The position numbers were made by a program, and so were the translations under genes. 53,997 nt of DNA, from assembly GCA_900318195.1 (NCBI GenBank), contig ONJR01000256.1, positions 1-53,997 of the forward strand. The letters run 5' to 3'. The notes under the pieces are model-generated. The model was not told the origin of the DNA. It was given only the letters and a program-made list of their open reading frames with translations, and did not search any database. Shown here one piece after another: positions 33,073-41,991 of this stretch; positions within the stretch are counted from its first letter, which is position 1; each line of letters opens with the position of its first letter. The DNA is from an uncultured Planctomycetota bacterium. GTDB lineage: Bacteria > Planctomycetota > Planctomycetia > Pirellulales > Thermoguttaceae.

Positions 33073-33930
33073 ATGAAACGCATTTCGATACTATTTTGCG
33101 CCGCGCTCGTTATGATCAGCGCGTTCGCTTTCAATACTAACTCCTCCGCGCTCGCGTTTGACGAATTCGACGTCTGGTCCGGAATTGCGCCGGGCGAGAA
33201 ACCAGACGCGACGAAACCGACTTACGAATACTGGGCGCCGGAAAATAAAACAACCGACGCGTGCCTTATCGTCTGTCCGGGCGGAGGATACTACGGACTC
33301 GCGTACGCGCATGAAGGCGATAAGATCGCGAAGTATTTCACCGGCAAGGGCGTTACCGTCGTCGTACTAAAATATCGCGTGCCGCGACGCGAGGGACTCC
33401 CTAAGCATATGGCGGCGTGGCAAGACGCGCAAAGAATGGTTCGCGTTGTCCGATCAAGAGCTAAGGAATGGGGAGTCAACCCCGAGAAGATCGGTATCAT
33501 GGGCTTCTCCGCCGGCGGACACTTAACGCTTATGACCTCCACGACAAGTCAAACGAACTCGTACGAACCGACCGACGATATCGATAAGTTGCCGTGCCAC
33601 GTCAACTTCGCCGTTCCTGTTTATCCCGCGTACGTGCTAGAAGACGGCGCCGACGGCGAGAATAAGACGAAGGGCAACGATTCGACTATGGTCGACGATT
33701 TCGCGTTCGATGAAAAGACGCCGCCGATGTGCCTCATTCACGGAGACGACGACGTGTACTCGCCTATGGGCTCCGTCGCCGTATACGCCAAACTGCGCAA
33801 GATGAATATACCCGCTGAAATGCATATCTACGCCAAGATTGCGCACGGTTTCGGCGGCAACCCGACCGATCAGCACGTCGGTGATTGGCTCAATCGCGTC
33901 TACTTCTGGATGAAGAAGATGGGGTTCTAA
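33073..33930 (+). CDS. Secreted alpha/beta-hydrolase (acetyl-esterase-like), copy 2
   Basis: A 285-residue tandem paralogue of the preceding gene, mostly identical over the mature protein (shared PGEKPDATKPTYEYWAP, GFSAGGHLTLM, AHGFGGNPTD). Differences gather in the signal peptide, around PGGGYYGLA in the oxyanion loop (PGGAYNNLA in copy 1), and in the loop near the catalytic Asp (HGDDDVYSP against HGDADHCSP). The start at 33073 follows GGAGCGAAAG and begins a signal peptide; the upstream frame overlaps copy 1 and is not used. The paired copies suggest slightly different acyl or sugar specificity, or dosage. Confidence 0.84.
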   Translation: MKRISILFCAALVMISAFAFNTNSSALAFDEFDVWSGIAPGEKPDATKPTYEYWAPENKTTDACLIVCPGGGYYGLAYAHEGDKIAKYFTGKGVTVVVLKYRVPRREGLPKHMAAWQDAQRMVRVVRSRAKEWGVNPEKIGIMGFSAGGHLTLMTSTTSQTNSYEPTDDIDKLPCHVNFAVPVYPAYVLEDGADGENKTKGNDSTMVDDFAFDEKTPPMCLIHGDDDVYSPMGSVAVYAKLRKMNIPAEMHIYAKIAHGFGGNPTDQHVGDWLNRVYFWMKKMGF

Positions 33931-33955
33931 TAATCTTTTTACGTTGTAACGCGAA

Positions 33956-34015
33956 CTTGCGCGCCTTCTCGAGCTTACGCGTTGACGCGTAAATGCTCGA
34001 GAATAAGCGCGCAAG
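33956..34015. terminator. Very long three-part hairpin after the twin hydrolases
   Basis: Nested arms: CTTGCGCGC (33956-33964) with GCGCGCAAG (34007-34015); TTCTCGAGC (33966-33974) with GCTCGAGAA (33995-34003); TTACGCG (33975-33981) with CGCGTAA (33986-33992). About 25 base pairs close a TTGA tetraloop, with only small bulges. No T run, so it could be a terminator, an RNA-stability element or a protein site. Confidence 0.6.
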
Positions 34016-34092
34016 CAACCAACCTAACCGGTGAGACGCGACTTAATAGCGCAACAAAACCGATAAAACTTTGCCTCTTATTAGTTTTTTTC

Positions 34093-34121
34093 TTGACAGA
34101 TTCTGCAAGCTGATTTAAAAT
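34093..34121 (+). promoter_or_regulatory. Strong promoter for the HU-like gene
   Basis: TTGACA (34093-34098), exact consensus, 17-base spacer, TAAAAT (34116-34121). The leader to the ATG at 34318 is about 190 bases. Confidence 0.75.
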
Positions 34122-34317
34122 AAAGGATAACGGGGGCGGGAGCGCCGTTGCATGCGACTCCTTACGACGTTATTGTATATTACGCAACGCGGCGAGTCGA
34201 CTCCGAGCGCTAGAACAGCTTGCTCTGCGCGACGTTCGCGCGTTCATTCCTCCGTGTCGTTTTAATGCAACGCTTCGCGTTGCGCAACTCCGTAGCTATA
34301 CTTTTGAGAAGGTTACA

Positions 34318-34893
34318 ATGACAAAGAAAGAAATCGCGCGACTTGTTTATAACAATACGCAACTCAATCTTGCCGATTCGCAAGAAGCCGTGCAGGCGAC
34401 CTTTGAATCGATTATCAAGCTACTCGTCAAATTCGACCGCGTTGAACTACGCGGATTTGGCGTCTTCCAGATTCAGAAACGCGCCGCGCGTAAAGCGCGC
34501 AACCCGCGTACTGGCGAGGAAGTATGGGTCGACGAACACGAAACCGTCGTCTTCAAGCCGAGCAAGCTTATGAAGACCGAAATTCAATCGAAGCGCGCGC
34601 GCGCCGCTAAGAAAGTCAAGAAAGCCGCGCCGGTCAAGAAGGTTGCGACTAAGAAAGCCGCTGCGAAAGCCGCGCCGGTCGCCGCGCCCAAGAAGCCGGG
34701 TCGTCCCGCAGCCAAATTGGCCGCGAAGCCGGTCGCCAAGACGCCGGGGCGCGTCGGTCGTCCGCCTAAGAGCGCCGTCGTCGCTAAGCCCGCAGCGTCT
34801 AAGAAGGTCTCCAAGCCGGTCGTCGCTAAGAAAGCGACCAAAGTCGCCCCGACCGCCGCGCGCGTTAAGACGACCAAGAAACGAGGTCGATAA
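34318..34893 (+). CDS. HU/IHF-family protein with histone H1-like Lys/Ala tail
   Basis: Residues 1-92 are a standard bacterial HU fold: MTKKEIARLVYNN, ELRGFGVFQIQKR and the arm with RKARNPRTGEE, which bends DNA. Residues 93-191 are a low-complexity tail rich in Lys, Ala, Pro and Val that resembles histone H1 tails, with two AT-hook-like cores (PGRPAAK and GRPPKS). The protein therefore should bind DNA tightly and compact the nucleoid. Similar HU-plus-tail proteins are known from several phyla including planctomycetes and mycobacteria (HupB). GAGAAGG lies just before ATG. It is monocistronic with a strong promoter and a terminator. The internal repeats are in the tail's DNA. Confidence 0.9.
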   Translation: MTKKEIARLVYNNTQLNLADSQEAVQATFESIIKLLVKFDRVELRGFGVFQIQKRAARKARNPRTGEEVWVDEHETVVFKPSKLMKTEIQSKRARAAKKVKKAAPVKKVATKKAAAKAAPVAAPKKPGRPAAKLAAKPVAKTPGRVGRPPKSAVVAKPAASKKVSKPVVAKKATKVAPTAARVKTTKKRGR

Positions 34894-34929
34894 GACTAGC
34901 GTCGCATAACTTTGCGGAAGACAAAATGG

Positions 34930-34967
34930 AAACAGCCGAGGAGCGATCGAACGTTCCCCGGCTGTTT
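34930..34967. terminator. Bidirectional terminator between HU-like gene and apbE
   Basis: AAACAGCCG (34930-34938) pairs with CGGCTGTTT (34959-34967) with a partly paired inner part (AGGA/TTCC) and a T run on the plus strand, A run upstream for the minus strand. It lies between convergent genes. Confidence 0.75.
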
Positions 34968-34988
34968 TCATCTGACCGTAGCTCGAAT

Positions 34989-36173
34989 TCAAAACGGGCG
35001 CCAAACGTCGTCCGCAAGGTTGAGCGTTACTATTTCATAGCCAGGCGATTTCTCGCTCTCGACGACGAGCAGCGCGCTAACTTCTGGACGACGCGCGCAA
35101 ATCTCGCGACTACCTTCGATCCCGAGAACAAAGAACGCAGTAGAAAGCGCGTCCGCTTCCGCGCCGCTAGGCGCTAACGCCGTGGCGGATAAGACGCCAG
35201 AAGCCGGATAACCCGTGCGAGGATCGATTATATGCGAATACCGCTTGCCGCCGCTCCAGAAGAATTGGTACGTCGCGCCCGACGTTGCGAGCGCGCGATC
35301 GCGCAACCAGAGCTCGCCTAAACGGTGGTCAGGCGCTAGAGGGTGCGATACCCCGATCGTCCAGCCAAAGACCCCAGCGCGCGACTCAGAACGCGCTAAC
35401 GGCGCCGCGTCCCCTGCAAGACCGAGCATAGCGGCGACCGCCTCGTCGTCCGTCTCGACCGCCTTACGCGCGCCAAATCGTTTCGTAAGCCCGCTCTCCT
35501 CGTCGAGCTCAAACGCGTCCGTAGCGTCGGCTGGGCGAACGTTGCGCGGACGAAAATCGTCGTTCATTCGCCCGCCGCGCGCAATGGCGCCGCTTTGACC
35601 GCCTTGAACCAAATAATCGCCGACGCCGCGGTCGTCCAGAACGCGCGAAGCGCAATCGAGCGCGATACCCTTGCCGATCGCGCCGAAGTTTAATTCGACC
35701 CCAGGCTCGTCGAACGCGAGCGTGCGCGCGTCCTCGTCGAGCCGTAAATGGCGAACGCCCGAGAGCGCAAGCGCGCGAGCCAACTTGTCAGGTTCGGGGA
35801 ACTCTCCGTCGCGCCGCGCGAATCCCCATGCGCGCCATAGCGGCGCGGACGCGACGTCGAATGCGCCGCGCGTTTCGTCGCCCAAGCGTAATGCAGTCTC
35901 AAGCCATTCCCACAATTCGTCGTCGAGTCGAACGTTCATTTCAGCCGCCAAGAGATTTGCGCGACTAAGAGCGGAAGTCGGTCGAAATACGGAGAGAGCC
36001 TCTTCGACGCGATCAACTTCGTCCAAGGCGTCGAGCGCGGCCGCAGCGGCAAACTCATTAGCGCGCTCGTCTGACGCGTCGTTGACCGCGACTTCAAAAA
36101 CCGCCGCCATCGCACGACGACTGAAGACGGTGAGCGGTCCGGGCGCAGAAAATTCGTCGAAGATTTCGTCCAT
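34989..36173 (-). CDS. apbE: FAD:protein FMN transferase
   Basis: Attaches FMN covalently to Thr of flavoproteins (Rnf/Nqr subunits), needing Mg. The 394-residue protein has the ApbE blocks DVASAPLWRAWG (compare DPTVGPLVNLWGFG), LNFGAIGKGIALD, a QGG loop, TSGATYQFF and SHIIDPRTGYPA, with Asp and Thr for metal binding. Length is a little above average through acidic inserts. No lipoprotein or Sec signal is visible, so it seems cytoplasmic. The start at 36173 is preferred because GGAGG lies five bases upstream; the ATG at 36185 lacks a site and is two bases after the ispF stop. It shares a transcript with ispF. Confidence 0.92.
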   Translation of the reverse strand: MDEIFDEFSAPGPLTVFSRRAMAAVFEVAVNDASDERANEFAAAAALDALDEVDRVEEALSVFRPTSALSRANLLAAEMNVRLDDELWEWLETALRLGDETRGAFDVASAPLWRAWGFARRDGEFPEPDKLARALALSGVRHLRLDEDARTLAFDEPGVELNFGAIGKGIALDCASRVLDDRGVGDYLVQGGQSGAIARGGRMNDDFRPRNVRPADATDAFELDEESGLTKRFGARKAVETDDEAVAAMLGLAGDAAPLARSESRAGVFGWTIGVSHPLAPDHRLGELWLRDRALATSGATYQFFWSGGKRYSHIIDPRTGYPASGVLSATALAPSGAEADALSTAFFVLGIEGSREICARRPEVSALLVVESEKSPGYEIVTLNLADDVWRPF

Positions 36174-36186
36174 AACGTCCTCCATA

Positions 36187-36675
36187 TCACGCGCGTTCGT
36201 TGTTACGTTCCAATAGAATAACGGCGCGCGCCTCGATCGCTTCCATGCGACCTACGGGACCGACCTGCTCGCCTGTTTTCGCTTTAACGTTCACGCAGTC
36301 GCTACTTACCCCTAAAATCCCGGCGATTCGATCGCGCATGACCTGTTTAAGCGCGCCCAACTTGGGTCGTTCCGCGCAAACAACGCAATCGAGATTAACG
36401 ACGCGCCAGCCTCGCTCTTCGACCGCCGCGAGGCACAAGGCGAGGATCTCGCCGGAATCACGACCGCGATTCTCTTCGCTCGTATCCGGGAACATTTCGC
36501 CAATATCGCCCAATCCGGCGGCGCCGAGCGCCGCGTCCGCGATCGCGTGCAAGAGAGCGTCCGCGTCTGAGTGACCGATCGCCGTTTTATTAAAAGGAAT
36601 AGAAATTCCGCCCAATCGTAACGACGCCCCGTCTGTAAGACGATGTAAATCACAACCGTAACCTATGCGAAACAT
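36187..36675 (-). CDS. ispF: 2-C-methyl-D-erythritol 2,4-cyclodiphosphate synthase
   Basis: Fifth step of the MEP isoprenoid pathway. The 162-residue protein is complete: FRIGYGCDLHRL (Zn-binding Asp9 and His11), IGHSDADALLHAIADA (third ligand His), GDIGEMFPDT and the C-terminal VNVKAKTGEQVGPVGR, with the usual ATTNE replaced by AKTGE. AGGAGG lies eight bases before the ATG. The next gene, apbE, begins at its stop, so the two are translationally linked although functionally unrelated. Confidence 0.95.
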   Translation of the reverse strand: MFRIGYGCDLHRLTDGASLRLGGISIPFNKTAIGHSDADALLHAIADAALGAAGLGDIGEMFPDTSEENRGRDSGEILALCLAAVEERGWRVVNLDCVVCAERPKLGALKQVMRDRIAGILGVSSDCVNVKAKTGEQVGPVGRMEAIEARAVILLERNNERA

Positions 36676-36741
36676 AAATCATGCCTCCTGACGCTCTTAC
36701 AGCGCCTTTGTGTAAACCAGTCTCTTTGTGTAAGTTTACAA

Positions 36742-37692
36742 TTAATTGTCAGCGTCTGATTCTTCCTTCAACCCTTCTGCCGCCGCGCGACGTTCCTTTA
36801 GCGCAAGGACTTGCAATTGGATCGCGTTCCAACTGTTGTGCCATAGAACGTAAATCGTCGGTCCGAGCGCCGCAAGGGGGTTGGCGTAATGGGACGCGAA
36901 GTAAATCATTGCCCCGGTGTTCTTTTGCCCGAGGGTCTGACTCGCTTCCTCCTTGAGCCCTCTTTCGCCGACGAAGTATCCTATCGCGAAGTTCAAGACG
37001 CAGATCGCGAGCGATAGCCCGGCAATTTCCGCAAGTATAGTAGGTCTAACGCCGTTTCCGGGATTGTGTATAAATTCGGACGCGCGGCATGAAATCACGG
37101 TAACCATAACCACCCATGCGTAAAAGGTCGCGTTCTTAAATCGTTTCGTCCAGGTCGCGCTATTAGGATAGAGGCGTCGTACGAGGCGCGCGGCGATAAT
37201 TGGCGCGACGATCGTACTGAGCACGCTCGACGCGACTTGCAGAAACGCTTTGAAGAATTCGCCGCTCGACTCTTCGATGTGCAGCGCCCAGGGCAACGCC
37301 AAAGGTAGCGCGATCGCGACGCCGAGCGTCGTCAGTAGCAAACCGGTTACCACGTACTCCACTTCGCGCTTTAGGAAGGACGCGATCGCGGGCGCGGCGG
37401 TCGCAGTTGGCGCCAGCCCGGTAAAAAGCGCGGCTGCGGCGAGCGTGGACCAGCGTTCGCCGCAGAGTTTGAACGCCTCGCAACTTAACACGCCGATGAG
37501 GATATTGAGCGCCAGGATAATAAAATGACTGCGTCGTAATTTCATCTTATGCACGTTCAGACCCAAAAAAGTCATGAACAGCATAAATCGCACGAACCAC
37601 GGAATCGTCCATGCGAATTCCGCGCCCTGCGGAAAGAACCAGCCGACGACAAACGCGCACATTAACGCGATCGGACGAATCATAGCGCCCAT
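36742..37692 (-). CDS. Bile acid:sodium symporter (BASS)-like transporter
   Basis: The 316-residue membrane protein has about nine or ten hydrophobic helices (GLNVHKMKLRRSHF near residue 45, FTGLAPTATAAPAIASFL near 90, GQKNTGAMIYFASHYANP near 260) in the BASS/SBF pattern, including the crossing-helix Gly/Ala/Pro segments. Such carriers use a sodium gradient to import organic acids (bile acids, pantothenate, pyruvate or ketopantoate); the cargo is not shown here. The acidic tail (KEESDADN) is odd but short. GAGGAG is seven bases before ATG. It lies 57 bases upstream of priA's end on the same strand and 66 bases before ispF. Confidence 0.78.
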   Translation of the reverse strand: MGAMIRPIALMCAFVVGWFFPQGAEFAWTIPWFVRFMLFMTFLGLNVHKMKLRRSHFIILALNILIGVLSCEAFKLCGERWSTLAAAALFTGLAPTATAAPAIASFLKREVEYVVTGLLLTTLGVAIALPLALPWALHIEESSGEFFKAFLQVASSVLSTIVAPIIAARLVRRLYPNSATWTKRFKNATFYAWVVMVTVISCRASEFIHNPGNGVRPTILAEIAGLSLAICVLNFAIGYFVGERGLKEEASQTLGQKNTGAMIYFASHYANPLAALGPTIYVLWHNSWNAIQLQVLALKERRAAAEGLKEESDADN

Positions 37693-37749
37693 TTACCGCT
37701 CCTCAAACTCGCGCCGAACGCGAGCGTGTTATCTTATACTACGACGTTG

Positions 37750-40341
37750 TTACAGCGTGTCCAGCGGATCGACGTCGACGATCCACTGGACGTCGCGAGG
37801 ACGTTTTAAGTCCCGCGCTTCAATGACGCGTCGCGCCGCTTCGCGCAATAAGTCGCCGGGAGCGCCCATTGTCTGAAGGTGGTAGCGATACGCGCCGCGC
37901 AATTTCGCAAAGGGCGCCGGCGCCGGACCGAGCGCGCGCACCAAGAGCGGCGGTCGCGGGCGACGAGGTCCGCGTAGAGATACGAACGAACGCCCCGAAG
38001 CGTCCCGGGTTACTTCCTCTTCTACCGGCGCGGGCGGATTATTCTGATCGTATCCTTTCTCCAAATTGACGTCGTATACGGCGCGTTTGAAGGCTTTTGC
38101 GAGTTCGAATGAGAACTCTCGCGTCTCTTCTTCGTCCGGTCCGCGTATGACGAACCGAACGGCAGATAGGAAGGGCGGGTATCCTAGCGTTCTACGGGAC
38201 GCGAGCTCCGCTTCCGCGAACCCGACGTAATCGCCCTGGATCGCCGCGACGATCGCAGGATGATCCGGACAGTACGATTGCACGACGACTTTACCCTCTT
38301 TATCGCCTCGTCCTGCGCGCCCCGCCGCTTGTAGAATGAGATTAAAGACGCGTTCCGGCGCGCGAAAGTCCGGTAAATATAGCGCGGCGTCCGCGTTCAC
38401 GATACCAACGAGCACGACGTTCGGAAAGTCTAGTCCCTTCGCGATCATCTGCGTGCCGAGCAGGACGCGGTAGTCTCCGCGCCGAAAGGCTTCCAGCGCG
38501 CGTTCGTGCGCGTCTTTTGCCTGCGTCGTGTCGGAGTCCATGCGTAAAATCGGCGCGTTGGGAAAGCGCGCGCTGAACTCCTGCTCCAGCTTCTGCGTGC
38601 CGAACCCGCCGTATTTAATACCGGCGAACCCGCAGTACGGACATTCCTTTGGCGCGGGAATCTGGTAGTCGCAATAGTGGCAAATAGCGATCTGCTGCGT
38701 TATATGGTGCGTAAGCGCGACGTCGCAGTTTGGGCATTTCAACGTCTCGCCGCAACTTGGACATTGTATATGCGTTGAGTATCCGCGACGATTAAGGAGT
38801 AGAATGATCTGGTTCGTCGGATCGTCTTCTAGCGCTTGTTCAATATCGCGGCATAGCCGTTGGCATAGCGCGCCGCGCGTAAAGCCTTCTGCGCCGCGAT
38901 CACGCATATCGACGGCGTAGACTGGCGGCTGCGGTAGGTCGCGTACGCGCCGCGGAAGCGACAGTAATTTATAGCCGCCTAGTTGCGCGTTGCGCCAGCT
39001 TTCCAGAGACGGGGTTGCGGATCCTAATACTAGCGGAGCTTTCTCCTTTTCCGCGCGGTACCTTGCGACGACGCGCGCGTGATATCGCGGCGCGACGTCC
39101 TGCTTAAAGGAGGTCTCATGTTCTTCGTCGATGACGATGAGTCCTAGGTTTTTACACGGCGCGAAGATCGCGCTGCGCGCGCCGACGACCACTTGCGCGC
39201 GCCCGTTAGCAATTTTATCCCATTCCGCTTTTCGCTCGAGCTCAGTGAGTCGACTATGCAGAACGGCGACCTCTCCCAGCCGCGCGCGAAAGCGCTGAAC
39301 CGTTTGCGGCGTCAGACTAATTTCCGGTACGAGCACGATCGCCTGCTTGCCGTATGAGACGACCTCTTCGATCGCGTCGATATATACTTCGGTCTTACCG
39401 CTTCCGGTCGCGCCGTGTAGTAGAAAGACGTCGCTTCGCACGTTGCGAATCGCGTCGAGTATTGCGTCGAGCGCGTTGCGCTGATCCGTATTAAGTTCGT
39501 GCGGAACAGCGCGTTCGGTCGACTTGCGCGCGTTCGCAAGCTCGTCGTAGAATTTACTTGTTCGTCGCGCGCGCTTCATGACGACGAGTCCTAGATTTTT
39601 GAGCGCAAGAATCGGCGCGTTCGAGCATTTAGCCATTCGCGCAAGTTCGTTCGTGGTCGGCGGTTCGGCGGCGCGTCGCAGTTCGTCGAGGCAGTATCGT
39701 TGTTTGGGCGTGAGCTGGTCGTATAGCGTTTCTCCTTTTTCGTTGACGCGTCGCGTTAATCGCTTGTCGAGGTCGTTTACGAGCGTGCACACGGAGGTCG
39801 TGCGCGCGCCGATTTCGTCGCGCACGCACGCCGGGATAACGCCGTCGAGCGTTTGACCTAACGGACACAGGTAGCGTTTCGAGAGCCATCGCGCCATTTC
39901 GAGCGCCTTGGGCGAGAGTAGCGGCGCGCGATCGACCAGTTTAATGATCTCTTTAATACGGAACGATTTGCGCGTGTTCGGATCGACGACGGTTTCCTGC
40001 GATTCGTCTGCGTCCTGGGGCTCGTCGAGTTGAAAGAGGGTCGGTCCGCTCGCGTCCTTTTTAGTAACGACTTTCGCATGCGGTTGCGGTTTGTCGAGCG
40101 GTCGTTTATTGAGCGCGACGCAGTATGCGATCACGGCGCGATTGCGAGCGCCGAGCGGCGCGAGCACGCGCATACCGACCGCGATCTGTTCGCGCAGTCG
40201 TTCAGGCGTTTTATAATCGAATTCTCCGTCAGGACCGTCGGGAAAGACGACGGTCGCGACGAGCGTTTCGGCGTTGGGGTCGTAATTCTCCCAGACGGGT
40301 AGGTCGGGGTCGAAAAAACCGGTTTGCTTCTCGTTGGTCAT
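37750..40341 (-). CDS. priA: Primosomal protein N' (replication restart helicase)
   Basis: Reloads the replisome at stalled forks. The 863-residue protein holds the superfamily 2 helicase motifs: LLHGATGSGKTEVY (Walker A), VIDEEHETSFKQ (DEEH), LVLGSATPS, LLLNRRGYSTHIQCPSCG, and TQMIAKGLDFPNV and AAGRAGRG (motifs V and VI). The Zn-binding CxxC pairs lie in PSCGETLKCPNCD and CHYCDYQIP/ECPYCG. About 100 residues at the N-terminus form the 3'-DNA-binding domain; extra acidic residues follow. The start at 40341 lies 28 bases after the comM stop; no strong ribosome site is visible. C-terminal inserts (Pro/Arg-rich) are unusual but minor. Confidence 0.94.
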   Translation of the reverse strand: MTNEKQTGFFDPDLPVWENYDPNAETLVATVVFPDGPDGEFDYKTPERLREQIAVGMRVLAPLGARNRAVIAYCVALNKRPLDKPQPHAKVVTKKDASGPTLFQLDEPQDADESQETVVDPNTRKSFRIKEIIKLVDRAPLLSPKALEMARWLSKRYLCPLGQTLDGVIPACVRDEIGARTTSVCTLVNDLDKRLTRRVNEKGETLYDQLTPKQRYCLDELRRAAEPPTTNELARMAKCSNAPILALKNLGLVVMKRARRTSKFYDELANARKSTERAVPHELNTDQRNALDAILDAIRNVRSDVFLLHGATGSGKTEVYIDAIEEVVSYGKQAIVLVPEISLTPQTVQRFRARLGEVAVLHSRLTELERKAEWDKIANGRAQVVVGARSAIFAPCKNLGLIVIDEEHETSFKQDVAPRYHARVVARYRAEKEKAPLVLGSATPSLESWRNAQLGGYKLLSLPRRVRDLPQPPVYAVDMRDRGAEGFTRGALCQRLCRDIEQALEDDPTNQIILLLNRRGYSTHIQCPSCGETLKCPNCDVALTHHITQQIAICHYCDYQIPAPKECPYCGFAGIKYGGFGTQKLEQEFSARFPNAPILRMDSDTTQAKDAHERALEAFRRGDYRVLLGTQMIAKGLDFPNVVLVGIVNADAALYLPDFRAPERVFNLILQAAGRAGRGDKEGKVVVQSYCPDHPAIVAAIQGDYVGFAEAELASRRTLGYPPFLSAVRFVIRGPDEEETREFSFELAKAFKRAVYDVNLEKGYDQNNPPAPVEEEVTRDASGRSFVSLRGPRRPRPPLLVRALGPAPAPFAKLRGAYRYHLQTMGAPGDLLREAARRVIEARDLKRPRDVQWIVDVDPLDTL

Positions 40342-40369
40342 GCTATCGCAACGTTTTTCCGCGAGGTCT

Positions 40370-41938
40370 TTACTTCCATAGTTTCCTATCGAGCGTGCGA
40401 TAGGAGAGCGCTTCAAAGAGGTCGTCTTGCGAGATATTCTGTCGTCCTGCCAGGTCGGCTAGCGTTCTGGCGACGCGTAGAATTTTATCGTGCGCGCGCG
40501 CGGAGAAGGCGTGCTCGTCCATAGCGCGCTCGAGCATTTGCGAGCTCGGTTCGTCTAGCCGCGCCCACTGCTCCAAGTGTTTGCGGCGCATTTGGCTATT
40601 AGTCGAGATCGTTTCGTTCGCGTACCGACGATTCTGAATCTCGCGCGCGCGTTCGACTTGCGCGCGCATTTCCGCGCTCGACGTCTGACGCGCGGTTGAC
40701 GCGAGATCCTTGTACGCGACGGGAAGCGTTTCAATATGCAGATCGATTCGATCGAGTAGCGGACCGCTAATGCGCGCCATATACCGTTCGATCTGTTGCG
40801 GCGTGCACCGGCATTCGCGTTTGGGATCGGTGCGGAATCCGCAGGGACACGGGTTCATTGCCGCGACGAGCACGATATTCGCGGGAAAGACTTCCGTTTG
40901 GTTGTTGCGCGTAACGACGACGCGTCCGTCTTCGAGCGGCTGGCGTAACGCTTCGAGCGCCTTGCGATTGAATTCTGGCAGTTCGTCGAGAAATAGCACG
41001 CCGTTGTGCGCGAGGCTAATTTCACCGGGAGTAGGTCGCGCGCCGCCGCCGATGAGTCCGGACTCGCTAATGGAGTGATGCGGATCGCGAAACGGTCGCG
41101 TAAAGATAATCGGCGCGCCGTTGAGTTTTCCGACGGCGCTGTAGATTTCCGTGGTTTCGAGCGCTTCTTCTAGGGTAGGGGGCGGTAGGATAGTCGGCAG
41201 GCGTTTCGCGAGCATTGTTTTACCGGCGCCGGGCGACCCGAACATGAGTAAGTTATGCCCCCCTGCGGCGGCGATCATTAACGCGCGTTTCGCCATTTCC
41301 TGCCCTCGCACTTCCGCGAAATCGACGTCGTACCGCGAGTATTGCGCGAACTCTTCGCTGGTTAGACCCGGCGCGGGCGCGATTTGTTTATTTCCGCTGA
41401 GAAACCCGACGGCTTCGTCGAGACAGCGTATCGGAATCGCCTCGATTCCTTCGACGAGCGCGGCTTCGCGCGCGTTTTCAATCGGCACAAGCAAGCCGCG
41501 TAGCCCCATAGCTTTCGCCGCGCGCGCGGACGCGAGTATTCCGCGACATGGTCGCGTGCGCCCGTCGAGCGCGAGTTCGCCTATAATAGCGTATTCGTCA
41601 ATGCGCGGTAAGACCTCGAGCCCGGACGCGGCGATCTGACCAATAGAGATGGGCAGATCGAAGGACGCCGCCTGCTTAGGTAAATCGGCCGGCGCTAGGT
41701 TGACGAGCGTAAATCCTCGCGGAATGAAGTATCCTGAGTTCTCGACCGCGAGTCGCACGCGGAACGCGCTCTCGCGCACGACGGTTTCTGCTAGTCCGAC
41801 TATAACGGTTTTCGGCTCAGGCTGATTCTTTTCTTCGTCGAGATTGCCGTCGTCTTTGTATGGCGTAACGGAGACTTCAACGTCGACCGAACGCGCCGTC
41901 GCGCCTAGTAGTGTGAAGGTCTTTAATTTCGTTAGCAT
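40370..41938 (-). CDS. comM: YifB/ComM-family Mg-chelatase-like ATPase
   Basis: A hexameric AAA+ helicase that aids branch migration during natural transformation. The 522-residue protein has an N-terminal S5-like Lon-type domain (FTLVNLAPADLPKQAASFDLP and GELALDGRTRPCRG), then Walker A LMFGSPGAGKTMLAKRLP, Walker B GVLFLDELPEF, sensor MNPCPCGFRTDP, and a C-terminal lid with SARAHDKILRVARTLADL. The Cys pair after MNPCPCG (ECRC) fits the family Zn site. Length fits ComM (506 in Haemophilus). It lies upstream of priA and downstream of accA on the same strand, the last as a separate unit (53 bases). No clear ribosome site before ATG. Confidence 0.92.
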   Translation of the reverse strand: MLTKLKTFTLLGATARSVDVEVSVTPYKDDGNLDEEKNQPEPKTVIVGLAETVVRESAFRVRLAVENSGYFIPRGFTLVNLAPADLPKQAASFDLPISIGQIAASGLEVLPRIDEYAIIGELALDGRTRPCRGILASARAAKAMGLRGLLVPIENAREAALVEGIEAIPIRCLDEAVGFLSGNKQIAPAPGLTSEEFAQYSRYDVDFAEVRGQEMAKRALMIAAAGGHNLLMFGSPGAGKTMLAKRLPTILPPPTLEEALETTEIYSAVGKLNGAPIIFTRPFRDPHHSISESGLIGGGARPTPGEISLAHNGVLFLDELPEFNRKALEALRQPLEDGRVVVTRNNQTEVFPANIVLVAAMNPCPCGFRTDPKRECRCTPQQIERYMARISGPLLDRIDLHIETLPVAYKDLASTARQTSSAEMRAQVERAREIQNRRYANETISTNSQMRRKHLEQWARLDEPSSQMLERAMDEHAFSARAHDKILRVARTLADLAGRQNISQDDLFEALSYRTLDRKLWK

Positions 41939-41991
41939 GGTAGTAACGCGTTATTAAGCGCGGCGTCGTAAGTTGGTTTTGCGCGGGTGGA

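Larger units (their letters stand above)
33931..34317. other. Intergenic region before the HU gene
   Basis: 387 bases with the long hairpin (33956-34015) and the HU promoter (34093-34121). The remaining 195-base leader (34122-34317) has no visible gene; its length hints at post-transcriptional control. Confidence 0.5.

Noticed and set aside
34447..35004. Minus-strand frame across the HU tail
   Set aside because: Arg/Leu/Gly-rich antisense of the Lys/Ala tail; overlaps a strong gene and crosses its terminator.
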